Counted from the first letter of the stretch, positions 48,063 to 60,802 are shown. The stretch is 64,000 nt of DNA from Marisa cornuarietis (GCA_004794655.1 SMMW01000077.1:744001-808000); one strand, 5' to 3'. Program-made: numbers and translations. Notes: a model not told the origin generated them from the sequence alone.

Positions 48063-49620
48063 TGGAATAGTTGAGATTAGTTGCCACAATCTCCATAATT
48101 ATTCTCTCGAGGCCTGGAAAAATAGAGAACAAGGACAGGAGGACGCTGTCAAAATAACTTCCCAACTTTTGTGGCCGTTTATGGTGTACTGTGCAGGGAT
48201 TGGCTGTTCAAACAGGTGCCGCTAGAGGGCGTGTCATGCCTGCCACAAGATGGCGTCTTTAAAAATTAAACATGGCGGTGTGCGGCGTGTCAGGTACAAG
48301 TTGTTTACACGGCCACTCAGAGTCCCGGAGATGTACAAACTCAATGGCCAAGCCAAAGTCTATCACAAGGAAAAAGGACAGCTCTTGGAATGAACACAAA
48401 CACGAGATGTGGACGGCTGACCCACCGCCTCTTCCCGCGACCCCTCGACAAACCCTCCAGCGCTGACTCGCTTACCCTCCCGTGCCATCCCATCCCATCC
48501 CATGCTCTCTGCTGCACTGCCTCACGTCGCTCAGACGCACGGCCACGCTCAAGTGACGGTCAGAAAGTGCGAAAGAAATCGGTGTGAAAAGGAAAGTTTT
48601 GATTTGTGACCGTTCACTGTCACCGCTGGCTGCCCCTCCATCACCAGGAGGTCACGTGACGTAACATCAAGAATAAAGATGTGGTGACTCGTGCTGGTGA
48701 TCACAATATAAGTATTCAGGGACATGAAGTGTCAAACCTGGCGTAGGATCACGCAACTTGTGCAGTTGTCTGTCTGCTCACGTGTTATGGCAGTACTTGG
48801 TTTATGAGAGTCCTCTTGCCACTGTTGACAAGTTGCTGAATGAGCTGTAGGTGTGCTTAGTGCGTGTCGACACAGGAATACTTGCCATGCACTGAGGTCC
48901 TCAACATATATTGCGGAACCTTCCTAAGCTGTCCGGCTTTGCGCGAGTAGAAAGAGGAAAACAAACAATCATGGGTTTTCATGGCTCTCATAAAGCTTCA
49001 TGGCTGAGGCTCGTCTTAACTCCTCACGTGCACGCTTGTCAAGGGCGGTCAACATTGAGAAACAGGGGACATAAATCGGAGCGACTGGGAGACAGGCAGT
49101 TGACTCAGTTGCTAGACTTCATCAGTACCCGCTTAATCCAGTCTTTATGTCGTCAGGACCAAGCGGGCGGGAGTCACAATGGAGACAGGGGACAGCTGTT
49201 GGGAGATCGAAATGTGAAAAGACAAATTTGTTTTAATAAAGGTTTGACGGCTAATCGTGGAGCGCAGCCATAGTTTGTTCGGGTATTAGGTACCAGGAGC
49301 CACCCGTGTCGCTACAGGGTGAGAGATAGCACGATATAAGCTCTCTGAAAAACAGCGGGTGTCCCTTGCCCACCCCCACCCACCCACTTCCTACCACACT
49401 CAGTGTATTACCGATGATCAGAGAAACAAACGAGAGTTAGCCCTCCCCTTTCCTCCTCCCAGTCCTTCCTCGTCTTTCCTCCTTCTGACGTTCTCTCGTC
49501 TGTCATTCACAAATTTATTCATGATCCACGTTCACCCACAGATACACACACGCGTTTATATATAAACAGGCAGGCATACACATTTAAACGTATTTTATAG
49601 TAGTAATAAGTAAAGTGTAG

Positions 49621-51003
49621 CGTAGTGCTGTCTTACTAGTGCTGTGCTACTAGTGCTCTGAGACTATCTGTAAGACTAGTGCTCTGATACTAGAGCTATG
49701 AGACTATCTGTAAGACTAGTGCTCTGATACTAGTGCTGTGAGACTATTTGTGAGACTAGTGCTCTGATACTAGTGCTGTGCTACTAGTGCTCTGAGACTA
49801 TCTGTAAGACTAGTGCTCTGATACTAGAGCTATGAGACTATCTGTAAGACTAGTGCTGTGCTACTAGTGCTCTGAGACTATCTGTAAGACTAGTGCTCTG
49901 ATACTAGTGCTATGAGACTATCTGTAAGACTAGTGCTCTGATACTAGTGCTCTGAGACTATCTGTAAGACTAGTGCTCTGATACTAATGCTATGAGACTA
50001 TCTGTAAGACTAGTGCTCTGATACTAGTGGTGTGAGACTATCTGTGAGACTAGTGCTCTGATACTAGTGCACTGAGACTATCTGTAAGACTAGTGCTCTG
50101 ATACTAGTGCTATGAGACTATCTGTAAGACTAGTGCTCTGATACTAGTGGTGTGAGACTATCTGTGAGACTAGTGCTCTGATACTAGTGCTGTGCTACTA
50201 GTGCTCTGAGACTATCTGTAAGACTAGTGCTCTGATACTAGTGCTATGAGACTATCTGTAAGACTAGTGCTGTGCTAGTAGTGCTATGAGACTATCTGTA
50301 AGACTAGTGCTCTGATACGGGTGGTGTGAGACTATCTGTGAGACTAGTGCTCTGATACTAGTGCTGTGCTACTAGTGCTCTGAGACTATCTGTAAGACTA
50401 GTGCTCTGATACTAGTGCTATGAGACTATCTGTAAGACTAGTGCTGTGCTACTAGTGCTCTGAGACTATCTGTAAGACTAGTGCTGTGCTACTAGTGCTC
50501 TGAGACTATCTGTAAGACTAGTGCTCTGATACTAGTGCTATGAGACTATCTGTAAGACTAGTGCTGTGCTAGTAGTGCTATGAGACTATCTGTAAGACTA
50601 GTGCTGTGCTACTAGTGCTCTGAGACTATATGTAAGACTAGTGCTGTGCTAGTAGTGCTATGAGACTATCTGTAAGACTAGTGCTGTGCTAGTAGTGCTA
50701 TGAGACTATCTGTAAGACTAGTGCTGTGCTACTAGTGCTCTGAGGCTATCTGTAAGACTAGTGCTCTGATACTAGTGCTATGAGACTATCTGTAAGACTA
50801 GTGCTGTGCTAGTAGTGCTATGAGACTATCTGTAAGACTAGTGCTCTGTTACTAGTGCTATGAGACTATCTGTAAGACTAGTGCTCTGATACTAGTGCGT
50901 GAGACTATCTGTGAGACTAGTGCTCTGATACTAGTGCTGTGCTACTAGTGCTCTGAGACTATCTGTAAGACTACTGCTGTTAGACTATCCTTAAGGCTAG
51001 TGT
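49621..51003. repeat. Minisatellite, 40-bp composite unit with ACTAGT palindromes
   Basis: Units join two about 20-bp modules, AGTGCTCTGATACTAGTGCT and ATGAGACTATCTGTAAGACT, with variants GTGCTGTGCTACTAG and GTGCTAGTAG. ACTAGTG recurs roughly every 20 bp across 1.38 kb. The module order (CTCTGATACTAG versus CTGTGCTACTAG) is irregular. Confidence 0.97.
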
Positions 51004-51994
51004 TCTAAGCGCAGTTGCAAAGATCGTGTTGCCGAAAAAGACTTGTTATTTTGTCATCTGAACAGTGCCTCCGTCATTTCAACTTTTCTGTTTGTTTTTG
51101 TTTGTTTGCTTGCTTGCTTGCTTTTTGTTTTTTGTTGCTTTATTTTTTTTACACGGTTACGTACGAAAGGGGGCCAGGGACTGACGAGTGAAGTCGTGTT
51201 TCTCAGGGCCCAGGTCTAGGACCCGAGGAGCTGTCGTCAACAGATAACACGGCGTCTCATTTTCCGGATTCTCAAACAGTAGACAAGAGGAGGCCACTCT
51301 GTCGCCTGTTTGCATTGTATTAACACTGCTTACTCACTTATCGCCCCATTAAGTGCCGCTCGTTTGGCCAAGAGAAGGGAAAAGGCCCGACAACGGCACC
51401 GGTCCCCCCCCCACCCCACCACTGATTGCCCGCCCGTAGAAGGTATTTGCGGCTAGTACCTGCTAGTCCTGTCGGCTATGACGAAGACTAAGGTAGAGGA
51501 CGCTGTAGCATCGTCTCTCTTCCCTGATGTCGTCGTTTTCGTTGACTGGTCTGCCATCAAACTAACCCCCATCCTCTCTGACACCCTTGTCACCCAAATG
51601 AAATGGTGGAAGCAGCAATGGTTAGGAGTTGCTCGTGAGGTGAGGGAGTCTTAGTTCATCATCATCGTCATCGTCGTTGCTTTCCCACTCGTCTAGCGTC
51701 CTCTTTGTCTTCCAGTACCGCGTGACATGTTTGTCTGGTGTTGTCTGGCAAATACTGCGTGACGTGTATCGTCCAGTGTCATGTGACCTGTTGTTGGGCG
51801 TTGCTGGGTGTATGATGACCGACGATGTTATGTAGCGCATGAAAACTGGGTGGCGGTCACGTGCCTTCGTCATTAAGTCGTTTACCGGACTCATCACCGG
51901 GAAAAAAAACAAGCTGAAGGTCTAGTACCAGGCTAGTACGTCTCATAGACGCACGTGTAATGTTGAGTTCAACGAAGGTTTTGCCGGTGACTTG

Positions 51995-52201
51995 GCGGCC
52001 TACTGCTCACCCTGCGCCCTCCTTACTTACTGTCAGTAGCTCACTCACCCAAGTACCAAACATGCGGCCTACTGCTCACCCTGCGCCCTCCTTACTTACT
52101 GTCAGTAGCTCACTCACCCAAGTACCAAACATGCGGCCTACTGCTCACCCTGCGCCCTCCTTACTTACTGTCAGTAGCTCACTCACCCAAGTACCAAACA
52201 T
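51995..52201. repeat. Tandem triplication, 69-bp unit
   Basis: Three essentially identical copies starting GCGGCCTACTGCTCACCCTG and ending AAGTACCAAACAT. The lack of divergence shows it is very recent. Confidence 0.97.
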
Positions 52202-52845
52202 GAGGTTTTTTTAAAACAAATAAAGGTCAGATGGGTCATCGACAGGTTCAAGAGGTCATGAATAAAGTAATGAGACTTAACAGAAATGCCGACTGCTGAC
52301 ACACGTGGTTTCTCACACTTGCTGTGTCACGTGTTGTATCACGTGTGTGTGACAGCAAGACTGGGTGCTACGTCACGCCCTGTCACTGCAGGAAAATGGC
52401 GGCCACTCTCTGCCCTTCGTCTGACCAAAGCTGCTTTTATTTACAACGGAGCCACTTGCTTTCCTCTTCTTCTTATTTCTTTCCTTCCTGTTCTTCACCG
52501 TCTCGCGTCTTCTTCGTCGTTGACATGGACAGTGTTCAACAAGAACAGATACATGGCAGCTGAGCTATTTATAGCGCCTCCTCAGAAGGATGTACTGTTT
52601 GTTTACATATTGCGGCAGAGTATACTTGACACGTTACAAGAGAGTATTCAGATGAAACAGTCGGGGGGGGGGGCTTGTATGCTCATCTTCTCACTCACAT
52701 CGCTCTCATTCTCACACACATGTGCGTGCACTCACTCACTCACTCACTCACTCACACTCTCTTGCAAACAAAGTACGCACGCACATACAGAAAAGCGCCT
52801 GTACGAGGGTCAGGTGAAGATGGGACTTATCGCCTGTAGATGTAG

Positions 52846-53170
52846 GTAAAGGTGTAGGATGACTGACGTAGGTGAAGATGTAGAATGAGTGACGTAGCCT
52901 GTAGAAGTAGGTGACGTAGGTGAATATGTAAGATTGATGTAGTCTGTACACGTAGATGAAGATGTCGGATGACTGACGTAGCCTGTAGTCGCAGGTGACC
53001 ATGTAGGTGACGTAGTCTGTAGATGAAGATGAAGATGTCGGATGACTGACGTAGGCTGTAGACGCAGGTGACCATGTAGGTGACGTAGATGAGGATGTCG
53101 GATGACTGACGTAGCCTGTAGTCGCAGGTGACCATGTAGGTGACGTAGAGGAAGATGTAGGATGACGTAG
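52846..53170. repeat. Degenerate minisatellite, about 55-65-bp unit
   Basis: Recurrent modules GATGTCGGATGACTGACGTA, GCCTGTAGTCGCAGGTGACC and ATGTAGGTGACGTAG in variable order and length. Confidence 0.9.
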
Positions 53171-56100
53171 CCTAGTGATGATAGCGAGTTCTCATGTAAG
53201 TTTTCTCAACCCAGTTCCCAGCATGCCAGGCGGCCGTGACTCTCACTCGATGACCATAAAGACAACAGTAAAACATTGAGAGTCGTTTGTCGTTTTATGG
53301 TCTACTTCTCATGTGGTCGTGGGTGTTTGGCAGGTGCTCCACAATCTTCGCCCCACCCCCACCCCCACCCCCACCCCACTGATAAAGCCCTGCACATGAA
53401 TGACTACCCGGGTGTATATGGAGAAAGATGGCCAGGTAAATACACACAACTTCTTATAAGCCCGTGCATTGGCAACATGGCCAGGTAACCACGGGTAGAA
53501 GTCTGCTTACAGAGCGGTGCAGTCGCAAGATGGGCAGATAACTGCCGGTACAAATACTTGTGCATTGCTCTGAATAAAGCAAGTCGACATTTTTTTTCAT
53601 CTGAACACCTTTTACTGTGACTGTGTTGTTGCTGCATGCCGATGATGTTGATGTTGATGCTGAGACATTTTTGCGTCTTGGTCCTCTGCACCTCCTTGGT
53701 TGTTATTTTTTTCCTTCCATCCTCTCTATTCCCTGCCAGATGACACCCTGGAGACTAGCTGCTTCCTTATCTCGAGTCTTATTCCACGTGTTTTGACATT
53801 TTTATTACGAGCAAAACAACAGGTAAAACGCGTGAAGGTGTCACAGCGTGCAACAAGACGATCGGCAAGACTAAAGTGCCTCCGGGGTAGTTACGACACC
53901 CACAGAGGTGAGCACTACCCTGGCTCGCCCACCATCTGTCTCGCGCCAACAGGAGACATTAAAGCCACAGTTTACCTGTCAGCACGTTCGTACGCCCAGC
54001 TCCCCTTGATTCGAGTCAGGGGAAATCTTAGCATTTGGAAGCAAGTGAAATATTGTTGTTATGCCAACGCTATCGCCAGCTTTCACGAGAGACTTGGTGG
54101 CGGCTCAACTCTAGGGACGAGGCGTGAGCGAGGGGCTCTGTGACGTAGCTTCCTCTTTAAAGCGGTCCGACGGGCCAGTACTGGACTTTGCACTCTTGTG
54201 TCCTCAACACCAGCCTGGCTTCGCTTCGTTGGGTTCAACGTCTTCGGGTTACACTCCGGTCAGTCGAAGACTAGAAATCAGTTCACCTTTGTATGCTGCA
54301 TCAGTTGAATGGCAAAGAGCTTTGTCACTGTCGTGGATGACTGTTAACGAACATGTAAGCGGAATATGTAACTGTGTTCCCGTCACCTGACACGGGCACG
54401 TGCTCGTATCGAGTTCTAACCTCCATAAAGCCCGGTCGAGTCGAAAAGGTTATAGTCTTGTCGGTATGTAACTACCCTGTGTGATTTTGTTTGTTCTTAA
54501 CGACAGGGGACAGGAGAGGAGAGAGCTTAACGCAAGAGGGGCCTCTTGTCCGAGACCCGCCCCCTTTGCTCCATTCTGTCCACCCTGCCGGTCCTACAGG
54601 GCCGGGCCTTTCGGGCCGCACGTGCGTTGTGTGATGGGGGGTCATCGTGATATGAGGACATGGGGGGCGCTCACGACGCCGACCGGCGATCAAAGACACA
54701 GAAGGTGACTAAGCCACCCATTGACTAGCGAGAAGTAAGCTAAACGAGCCTAAAATAGCAGCAGTTTAGTTATAACTGTTTCACGTTAGCCAACACGGAC
54801 ACAGGCTACTGACGGAAGCTGTCATAATCCGGGGGAACCGGGTGGAAGGGGAGAGGGGGGGAAGTAAGGTGTTAAGGTGGTGGGCACCTGGGGATATATT
54901 CATGAAGTGAGGGTAAATCGTTACCCGTGGGTTTAATGATGATCATCAAAGAAAAACGTAGTCTTCACAGCTACGATGACCTGCCCACATCGAGCGATGA
55001 CTTTGATAATAATTTCCCCCAGATTATTGTTAGAGTATGTTGTTACACAACATGACATGGCGGTGACGACAGCGTGTTGGAGGGAGGTGAGTTGGGGGTC
55101 CAGAGACTTGCAAAGCTCACCTTCCTATGCACGTGCTCAAACGCATGAATGGAAAAGCGCAGTGTGGTGAATGGGTGAGAGGGTTATTGACGCATTAGGC
55201 AAACGCTTGCCACGTTTCTCGTATCCTGGCCTATTGCAACCAAATTTGTCTGGGTCTTACAGCGGCATGAAATAAAATATTCTATATTTAGCCAGGGATC
55301 ATAAATGTAGCTTGATATGAATGGATTTTTCCGTCGCATTACCGCCTGATTAAAAACCTGCACCGCTTATCGGAACCCGACAAACTTTGCTGATGTTAGC
55401 GTCCAGCACTTCTGCGCTTTTTTAGTTTTGGAGGGGTAGGGGTAGGGGTTGGGGTTGGGGCTCCTTTCTCTCTCTCTCTCTCTCAGTCTGTCTCTCTCTC
55501 TTTCTCTCACTCAGCGATATCGTCCCACGCACATCTTAAAGTGGGATTCTAGATCGCTTTCTGCCGTTTTGTTCGGGGCAATCAGCGGAAATGCACTGTG
55601 CACATGGGCGTTGTGCTCGCCGTCGATATGACTGTACCGCGTGCAGCTCCAGTCACGTGACCTTTAGTAGCCCACTCCAGGTCTCGGCATGTCTCTCTCC
55701 CCCCCCCACCCCTACCCCCACCCCCTCCCCCCGTCGCCATATCCGCCCTCGCTTTTGGCTTATTGTCGGGCGCCAGTGGCCGCCGGCCTCATCAAAGGCC
55801 ATATTATCGCTCGGCTCCTAAATTAGCGGCCCCGCTGACGTCAGCAGCCCAGAGAAACGACCAAGAAAAGCCAGTTTCCGGCACTTGCCCAGCTACAAAT
55901 CTAACCAACCAGTGGGCGCCATACAGGCTTATCCTAATGTCGGTATGTTGAGAGGGACGAATCCACTCTTCCTCAATTACTAGCAGATGCAAAAAGCTTC
56001 CGTAAAGTAAATCGGATGCTGAGGGTATTTTTAACCACAAAAGGCCAATAACTGAAAGTGTCGCGCATTATGAGGTAAAACAGCGTGAAGAAAGATTAAA

Positions 56101-56924
56101 TCGATGATTTCCCTCAGTTTTTTTCAAAGATCAAGTAATGTTATAAATGCTCAAAAACATCATGTTTCGAGGCACGGGTCTCATCAGGCAAGCTGAGCTC
56201 CCCGCCCCCGCCGCCATTTTCGTGCACTGGACAAAATGCTGGAGTAGGTCAGAGGCCACGAGTGAGTGGTGTGCACAAGGCTGTGTATAAATTAAAGGCC
56301 GACAAGAGACAAACATGAAATTAAAGATGGCTGGTTTCCTCAGTTTTCTTACAAAAATGCGGGCTGAACATCAGCTAATGAAGCGTTGCCTGATCAGTAA
56401 GCATTCAAAGACTCGGGTGGTATGTCTGCATCTGTGGGTGCCTATCAATCGTAAGACGAGACTGCTGATCCTGATATTTTTGTAATCACGTGATTAGTCA
56501 TAACGACACTCAAACAGTCTACCTGCCATTGTGGCTGTTCACGAACCCACTTCATCATCAAACTGCATTAGACATCACCTGTGGGTATATATGTGTTTGT
56601 TCGTTTCCTTGGTGATGAAAGGTCTTGAGCGAGCGATGTGTGGGGCTGGCGTAGGACGCGTTTCGGTTGCCATAACTCTCGCAGTTTCTCGCGGGAGTCA
56701 CGTCGCGCCTGACCCGCCCTGCAGGCTGGAGAGGGAGGAATGCAGTGACAACCACACTGATGCCTAGCGGCAAGCCTCCAAGGAGCACCGTTTGTGCAAT
56801 CCATCATCTAGTGGCCTGCAGTCGTCATTTCTCACTATTTCTATCATTTCTCTCTCCTCCCTTCTCTCCAGCTTTCTTCCTTCGCTCTCTCTTTCTCCTT
56901 CCTCTCTTTATCTTTCTCACACCT
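53171..56924 (+). other. hh intron 1 stretch without recognised gene
   Basis: GC-rich segments near 54.5 and 55.7 kb, a (CACCCC)n run (53350-53378), a (TC)n run (55465-55510), one GTCACGTGAC (55652-55661) and one CRE (55836-55843). ORFs here lack recognisable domains. Confidence 0.6.
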
Positions 56925-57515
56925 CCTGTCTCCTCCCTCTGCTTATCCTTTCTCTCTCACACACACACACCTCTCCTGTCTCCTCCCTCTACTCATCCTC
57001 TCTCTCACACACCTCCTGTCTCCTCCCTCTACTCTTCCTCTCTCTCTCACACACCTCCTGTCTCCTCCCTCTCCTCATCCCCTCTCTCACACACCTCCTG
57101 TTTCCTCCCTCTCCTTATCGTTTCTCTCTCACACACCTCCTGTCTCCTCCCTCTCCTCATCCTCTCTCTCACACACACCTCCTGTCTCCTCCCTCTCCTC
57201 ATCCTCTCTCTCTCTCTCACACATACACCTCCTGTCTCCTCCCTCTACTCATCCTCTCTCTCACACCTCCTGTCTCCTCCCTCTCCTTATCGTTTCTCTC
57301 ACACACACCTCCTGTCTCCTCCTTCTCCTCATCCCCTCTCTCTCACACACCTCCTGTCTCCTCCCTCTCCTCATCCTCTCTCTCACACACACCTCCTATC
57401 TCCTCCCTCTACTCATCCTCTCTCTCTCTCTCACACATACACCTCCTGTCTCCTCTCCTCGTCCCCTCTCTCTCACACACCTCCTGTCTCCTCCCTCTCC
57501 TCATCCTCTCTCTCT
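56925..57515. repeat. CT-rich minisatellite, about 38-48-bp unit
   Basis: Copies of CACCTCCTGTCTCCTCCCTC followed by a variable CTCATCCTCTCTCTCACACA part. Length changes come from the internal CT and CA runs. + strand ORFs across it (Ser/Leu/Pro-rich) are compositional. Confidence 0.95.
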
Positions 57516-57639
57516 GTGCGTGTTATGTGTGAGTGCCTGAGTGTAAACCTGTGTGCGTATGTCTGTGTGTGTAAATATCAGTGATTATGTCTGCGACTCA
57601 TTGAGTGTGTGTGTGTGTTAATTTGGTTGTTTTTATTTA

Positions 57640-57670
57640 TTATGAGGTGTGTGTGTGTGTGTGTGTGTGA

Positions 57671-57705
<35 letters not shown>

Positions 57706-57712
57706 GGAGGGA
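57640..57712. repeat. Compound (GT)n-(GA)n tract
   Basis: GT runs followed by GAGAGAGA and GGGAGGGA. Confidence 0.9.
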
Positions 57713-57874
57713 GAGATGATACGGGAGAGTAATTACAAGAGACGGTGGAACATGGCGGGCGTTTAACGACGTTGTGCTTAAACACTTTGTTCAGGGCCCC
57801 AAAAGAAAAAATTAAGTAGACTTAAATTCTTACAGATGTTAATGAGAACTGACGATTGCTGTATCTCAAGTAAG

Positions 57875-57878
<4 letters not shown>

Positions 57879-57957
<79 letters not shown>
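57879..57957. repeat. (ATC)n microsatellite, about 26 units
   Basis: Uninterrupted ATC run, about 350 bp before hh exon 2. Confidence 0.97.
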
Positions 57958-58307
57958 TTTACGTTTCTTTGGGCTGCAATGAAATCTTGTCCCAAATGTG
58001 GCGATGTAAAAAGTGTTTAAATAAAATAAAAGACTTCTTAATGTCTGTGCCCTCGCGTCTTCCTCGGTGCTTTACAATTCTCCTCATCCTTTGCTATGTG
58101 CTATGAGGATGTGTGGGGGGGGGAAGTGGGTTGTTCACTTGTTTCTCTTTCTTTACTTTTCTATCCTTAAGTCCAAGAGCAATATTTTTTTCTTTTGGGG
58201 GGGGCAGCAAGTGGGGAGTTCTAAACAAGTGCTTTTTATCGGCCCCGAATGTGTGTGTGTGTGTGTGTCCTGCTGGTCACTCACTAACTGTTTGTCTGTC
58301 TGTGCAG

Positions 58308-58569
58308 CGGTGCAAAGACAAGCTGAACACGCTGGCCGTCGCGGTGATGAACCATTGGCCGGGGGTGAAGCTGCGCGTGACGGAGGCGTGGGACGAGGAC
58401 CGCCTGCACGCGGAGAACTCGCTGCACTACGAGGGCCGTGCAGTGGACATCACAACCTCTGACCGCGACAAGTCCAAGTACGGAATGTTGGCGCGCCTGG
58501 CGGTGGAGGCGGGCTTTGACTGGGTGTACTACGAGTCCCGTGGCCACATCCACTGCTCCGTCAAGTCGG
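58308..58569 (+). CDS. hh: Hedgehog signalling protein, exon 2 (residues 105-191 plus 1 nt)
   Basis: This exon encodes the core of the Hedgehog signalling domain (HhN). It starts [15 protein letters not shown] directly after a TGTGCAG acceptor and joins exon 1 in phase 0. Remaining calcium ligands are visible in TEAWDED (Glu130, Asp133, Asp135). The zinc site is intact: His144 and Asp151 in [17 protein letters not shown], and His186 in GHIHCSVKS. The peptidase-like Glu180 in YYES is also present. The exon is 262 nt, the size of vertebrate SHH exon 2, and ends in phase 1 before GTAAGT. The remaining C-terminal part of HhN and the Hog autoprocessing domain (Gly-Cys-Phe cleavage, cholesterol transfer) must be in exon 3, outside the window. 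The exon looks fully functional, and its GC-rich coding stands out from the AT- and repeat-rich surroundings. Confidence 0.97.
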
Positions 58570-58884
58570 GTAAGTGAGAGACCGATGTGTTTGATGACCT
58601 GTTCGTTGCCCTTCCACACTTGCTGTGTGGAGGAGATGGGGGAGGGGGGGGCGAAGGTGTCCGCTAGCCTGCAGGTGAAACACTCGCTGATGACGATCGG
58701 AAACTGCTGGGTTCACAGCTCGTCTCAAGACATACCTACTTTATTCTGGTATTTCCGGATGCGGCACCAGATGTGGGGGGAGGGGGCTGACTGGTTGGGG
58801 GTTTTACCCGGTTACTTGTTTCCTACAAGTATATTCATTAGGAGGGTAGTTCCACAATCATTATTATATTTCTTCAAGGACCTC

Positions 58885-59180
58885 ATCTCCACCATGTTAG
58901 TCACGTGGTTAGCACAGTAGGCCTCGGGTCTTCAGGGTTCAAATCTCGTCTAGAGCATGCTGTTCTTTCTCTGCACGTGACACCTGTTTACCGGGTCAGC
59001 TGATGTAACGTAAAGCATTTTTCCCACTTCCTCCCGTGGATGCCCTGAACCTTGTCTTGACTGGCTGGTGGTCAGTAGCTATGGGTGTATCACCACAACA
59101 AAGACCGACCCTGTAGTGCACATATAATGATATTACCATAAAGTACCAGTTAACAAGTGACACTTATACTTATTTGATAA
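58885..59180 (+). mobile_element. tRNA-derived SINE in hh intron 2
   Basis: About 315 bp after exon 2, an A-box-like TTAGTCACGTGGTTAGCACAG is followed by a B box in AGGGTTCAAATCTCG. The body continues GCTGTTCTTTCTCTGCACGT and further to about 59180. Part of the body is shared with 36610-36700, which shows it is a repeat family distinct from the SINE at 8527. Confidence 0.65.
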
Positions 59181-60801
59181 AATGTTTGGATACATGCCTG
59201 GACATTATAATTTATGAATTTTTTAAAAATTTTGAACATGTAAATAAATGTGAAAATAAGCTGGAGGTAGACGTGTGTTGGTGTGAACATTCATAAAAAA
59301 ATAGATGAAATAAAGATATTGTTTTTGCGATTTATTTTCCTTGCTATACGGCAAGCTTAGTTGTAAAATAATAACAAATAAAACTAGGTCAGGGTTTTCT
59401 GCAATGATTCTCCAGGACAAGGTCTGATGCCGTTGGTCACCATGAAAAACACAATAATGGATATGCTATGGATAGTCAGAAGGTTTCAATCAAGTTGTAA
59501 ATTCGTTATTTACCGTGAATTCATCCCCAAGGAGAATCTGTCTTTAAAAAACTAGCAAACATGAGAGTACCATGAAAGTTATTTGACTTTTGTATGTAGT
59601 GGTACTTAATAAGTCATTCTGTTAAATAACTAGGAGTCTGCACTTTGCTCTCAAAATGTTTTCATCAATGAGGAAATAAATGTTTCACAAGGTAGTTCTC
59701 AGTCTGCCATACACTCACCATACACATGGACAGCCTGCATCTGTCACCGAAACTGTCTCAAAGCTTGTAAACTTGTTATCACTTGAACGACACGTGATTC
59801 TGGCCGCTATATCATATCATCATCATATCATTGTGTCATCATCGTATCATAACATCTGTCGTCGTTTTACACAACTGTACCCAGCAGTCGCCGTGGTGTT
59901 TGACTTTCTTTGTGAAGCTCTCGGGTAGTTTTCCTCGTAACATGAGGCACATGAAGCCTCGTTTTGGAAAGGCGGAAGAGCGGGGGGGGGGGCGTGAATA
60001 AGGTCGGTGAGGACCTCAGCGAGGGCTCCTTCAACATCTTGTGATTATCTCCCCTTGGTGGTCTGACAGCTCCGCCACGATGTTTTCGGTCCGCCGCCCT
60101 CCATCCTTTCCAACACCCCGATAGACCGAGGCTGTCAACCTACCCGACAACATGAACGCCATGCCCGCCCACCCCTTTAACAGAACTGCTACCCGCAAAT
60201 CCTCTTTCTGAGGTCTGTCAAAACACAGTCCGTTTGCATTTGATCATTTTTAACCGCTTCAGCGCTCCGCGTCCCGAGGTCTTCACAAAAACAAGAACAC
60301 CCGTTTGTTCGCTATCCGCTTACAGCCATTGTGGGGAAAGGCCGCGCCAAGTCCCAGTGTCAACACCCAGCGATTAGCGCTACCCGTCTTCGTGCTGTTG
60401 CCCCTATTCGGGGTGGACAGAGAGATCGTAAAGTGGGGGAGAGGTGAAAGGGCAGGAGACGCTGGCGTCACGTGACCAATCCGTGTTGGCACAGCAGCAC
60501 CCACCTGAGCTCAGGTACAGCGAGCTTCCTGCACACATGCTATCAGTGTGCGCGTCAGTGTGTTTGTGCATGTTGGTGTATGTTTGTATTGGACATTTGC
60601 ATTTGTACGTTTGTGTGTGCGCGCGAGTTTGTGTCCCTTTGTGTTGGTATATGTGCAGCTGTATGTGAATGCGTACATTATATCGTCTTGGTAAATGATG
60701 TCGTGGTATTTGTATACAACGGACACTTTTGTGCTCGGGAATGGTGGTGGTATGTGCTTTCGTTTATGTGTGCACTAAATGTAGATCTATAATCCAAGTG
60801 T

Positions 60802-60802
<1 letters not shown>

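Larger units (their letters stand above)
19078..58307 (+). other. hh: hh intron 1 (39,230 bp)
   Basis: The intron is defined by a GTAAGA donor at 19078 and the acceptor TTTGTCTGTCTGTGCAG ending at 58307, both in the phase expected for Hedgehog genes. It holds no further recognisable coding exon on the + strand. Its content is one LINE with a nested foldback element, one Harbinger element, one MITE, SINE pieces, many tandem arrays and scattered CRE and E-box palindromes. In vertebrates, Shh introns contain tissue enhancers; whether this one does is untested. Confidence 0.95.

Noticed and set aside
56745..57584. 279-aa and 246-aa Ser/Leu/Pro-rich ORFs
   Set aside because: CT/CA-rich minisatellite without stop codons; composition explains it.
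58284..58619. 111-aa - strand ORF
   Set aside because: Antisense shadow of hh exon 2, whose sense translation is unmistakable.
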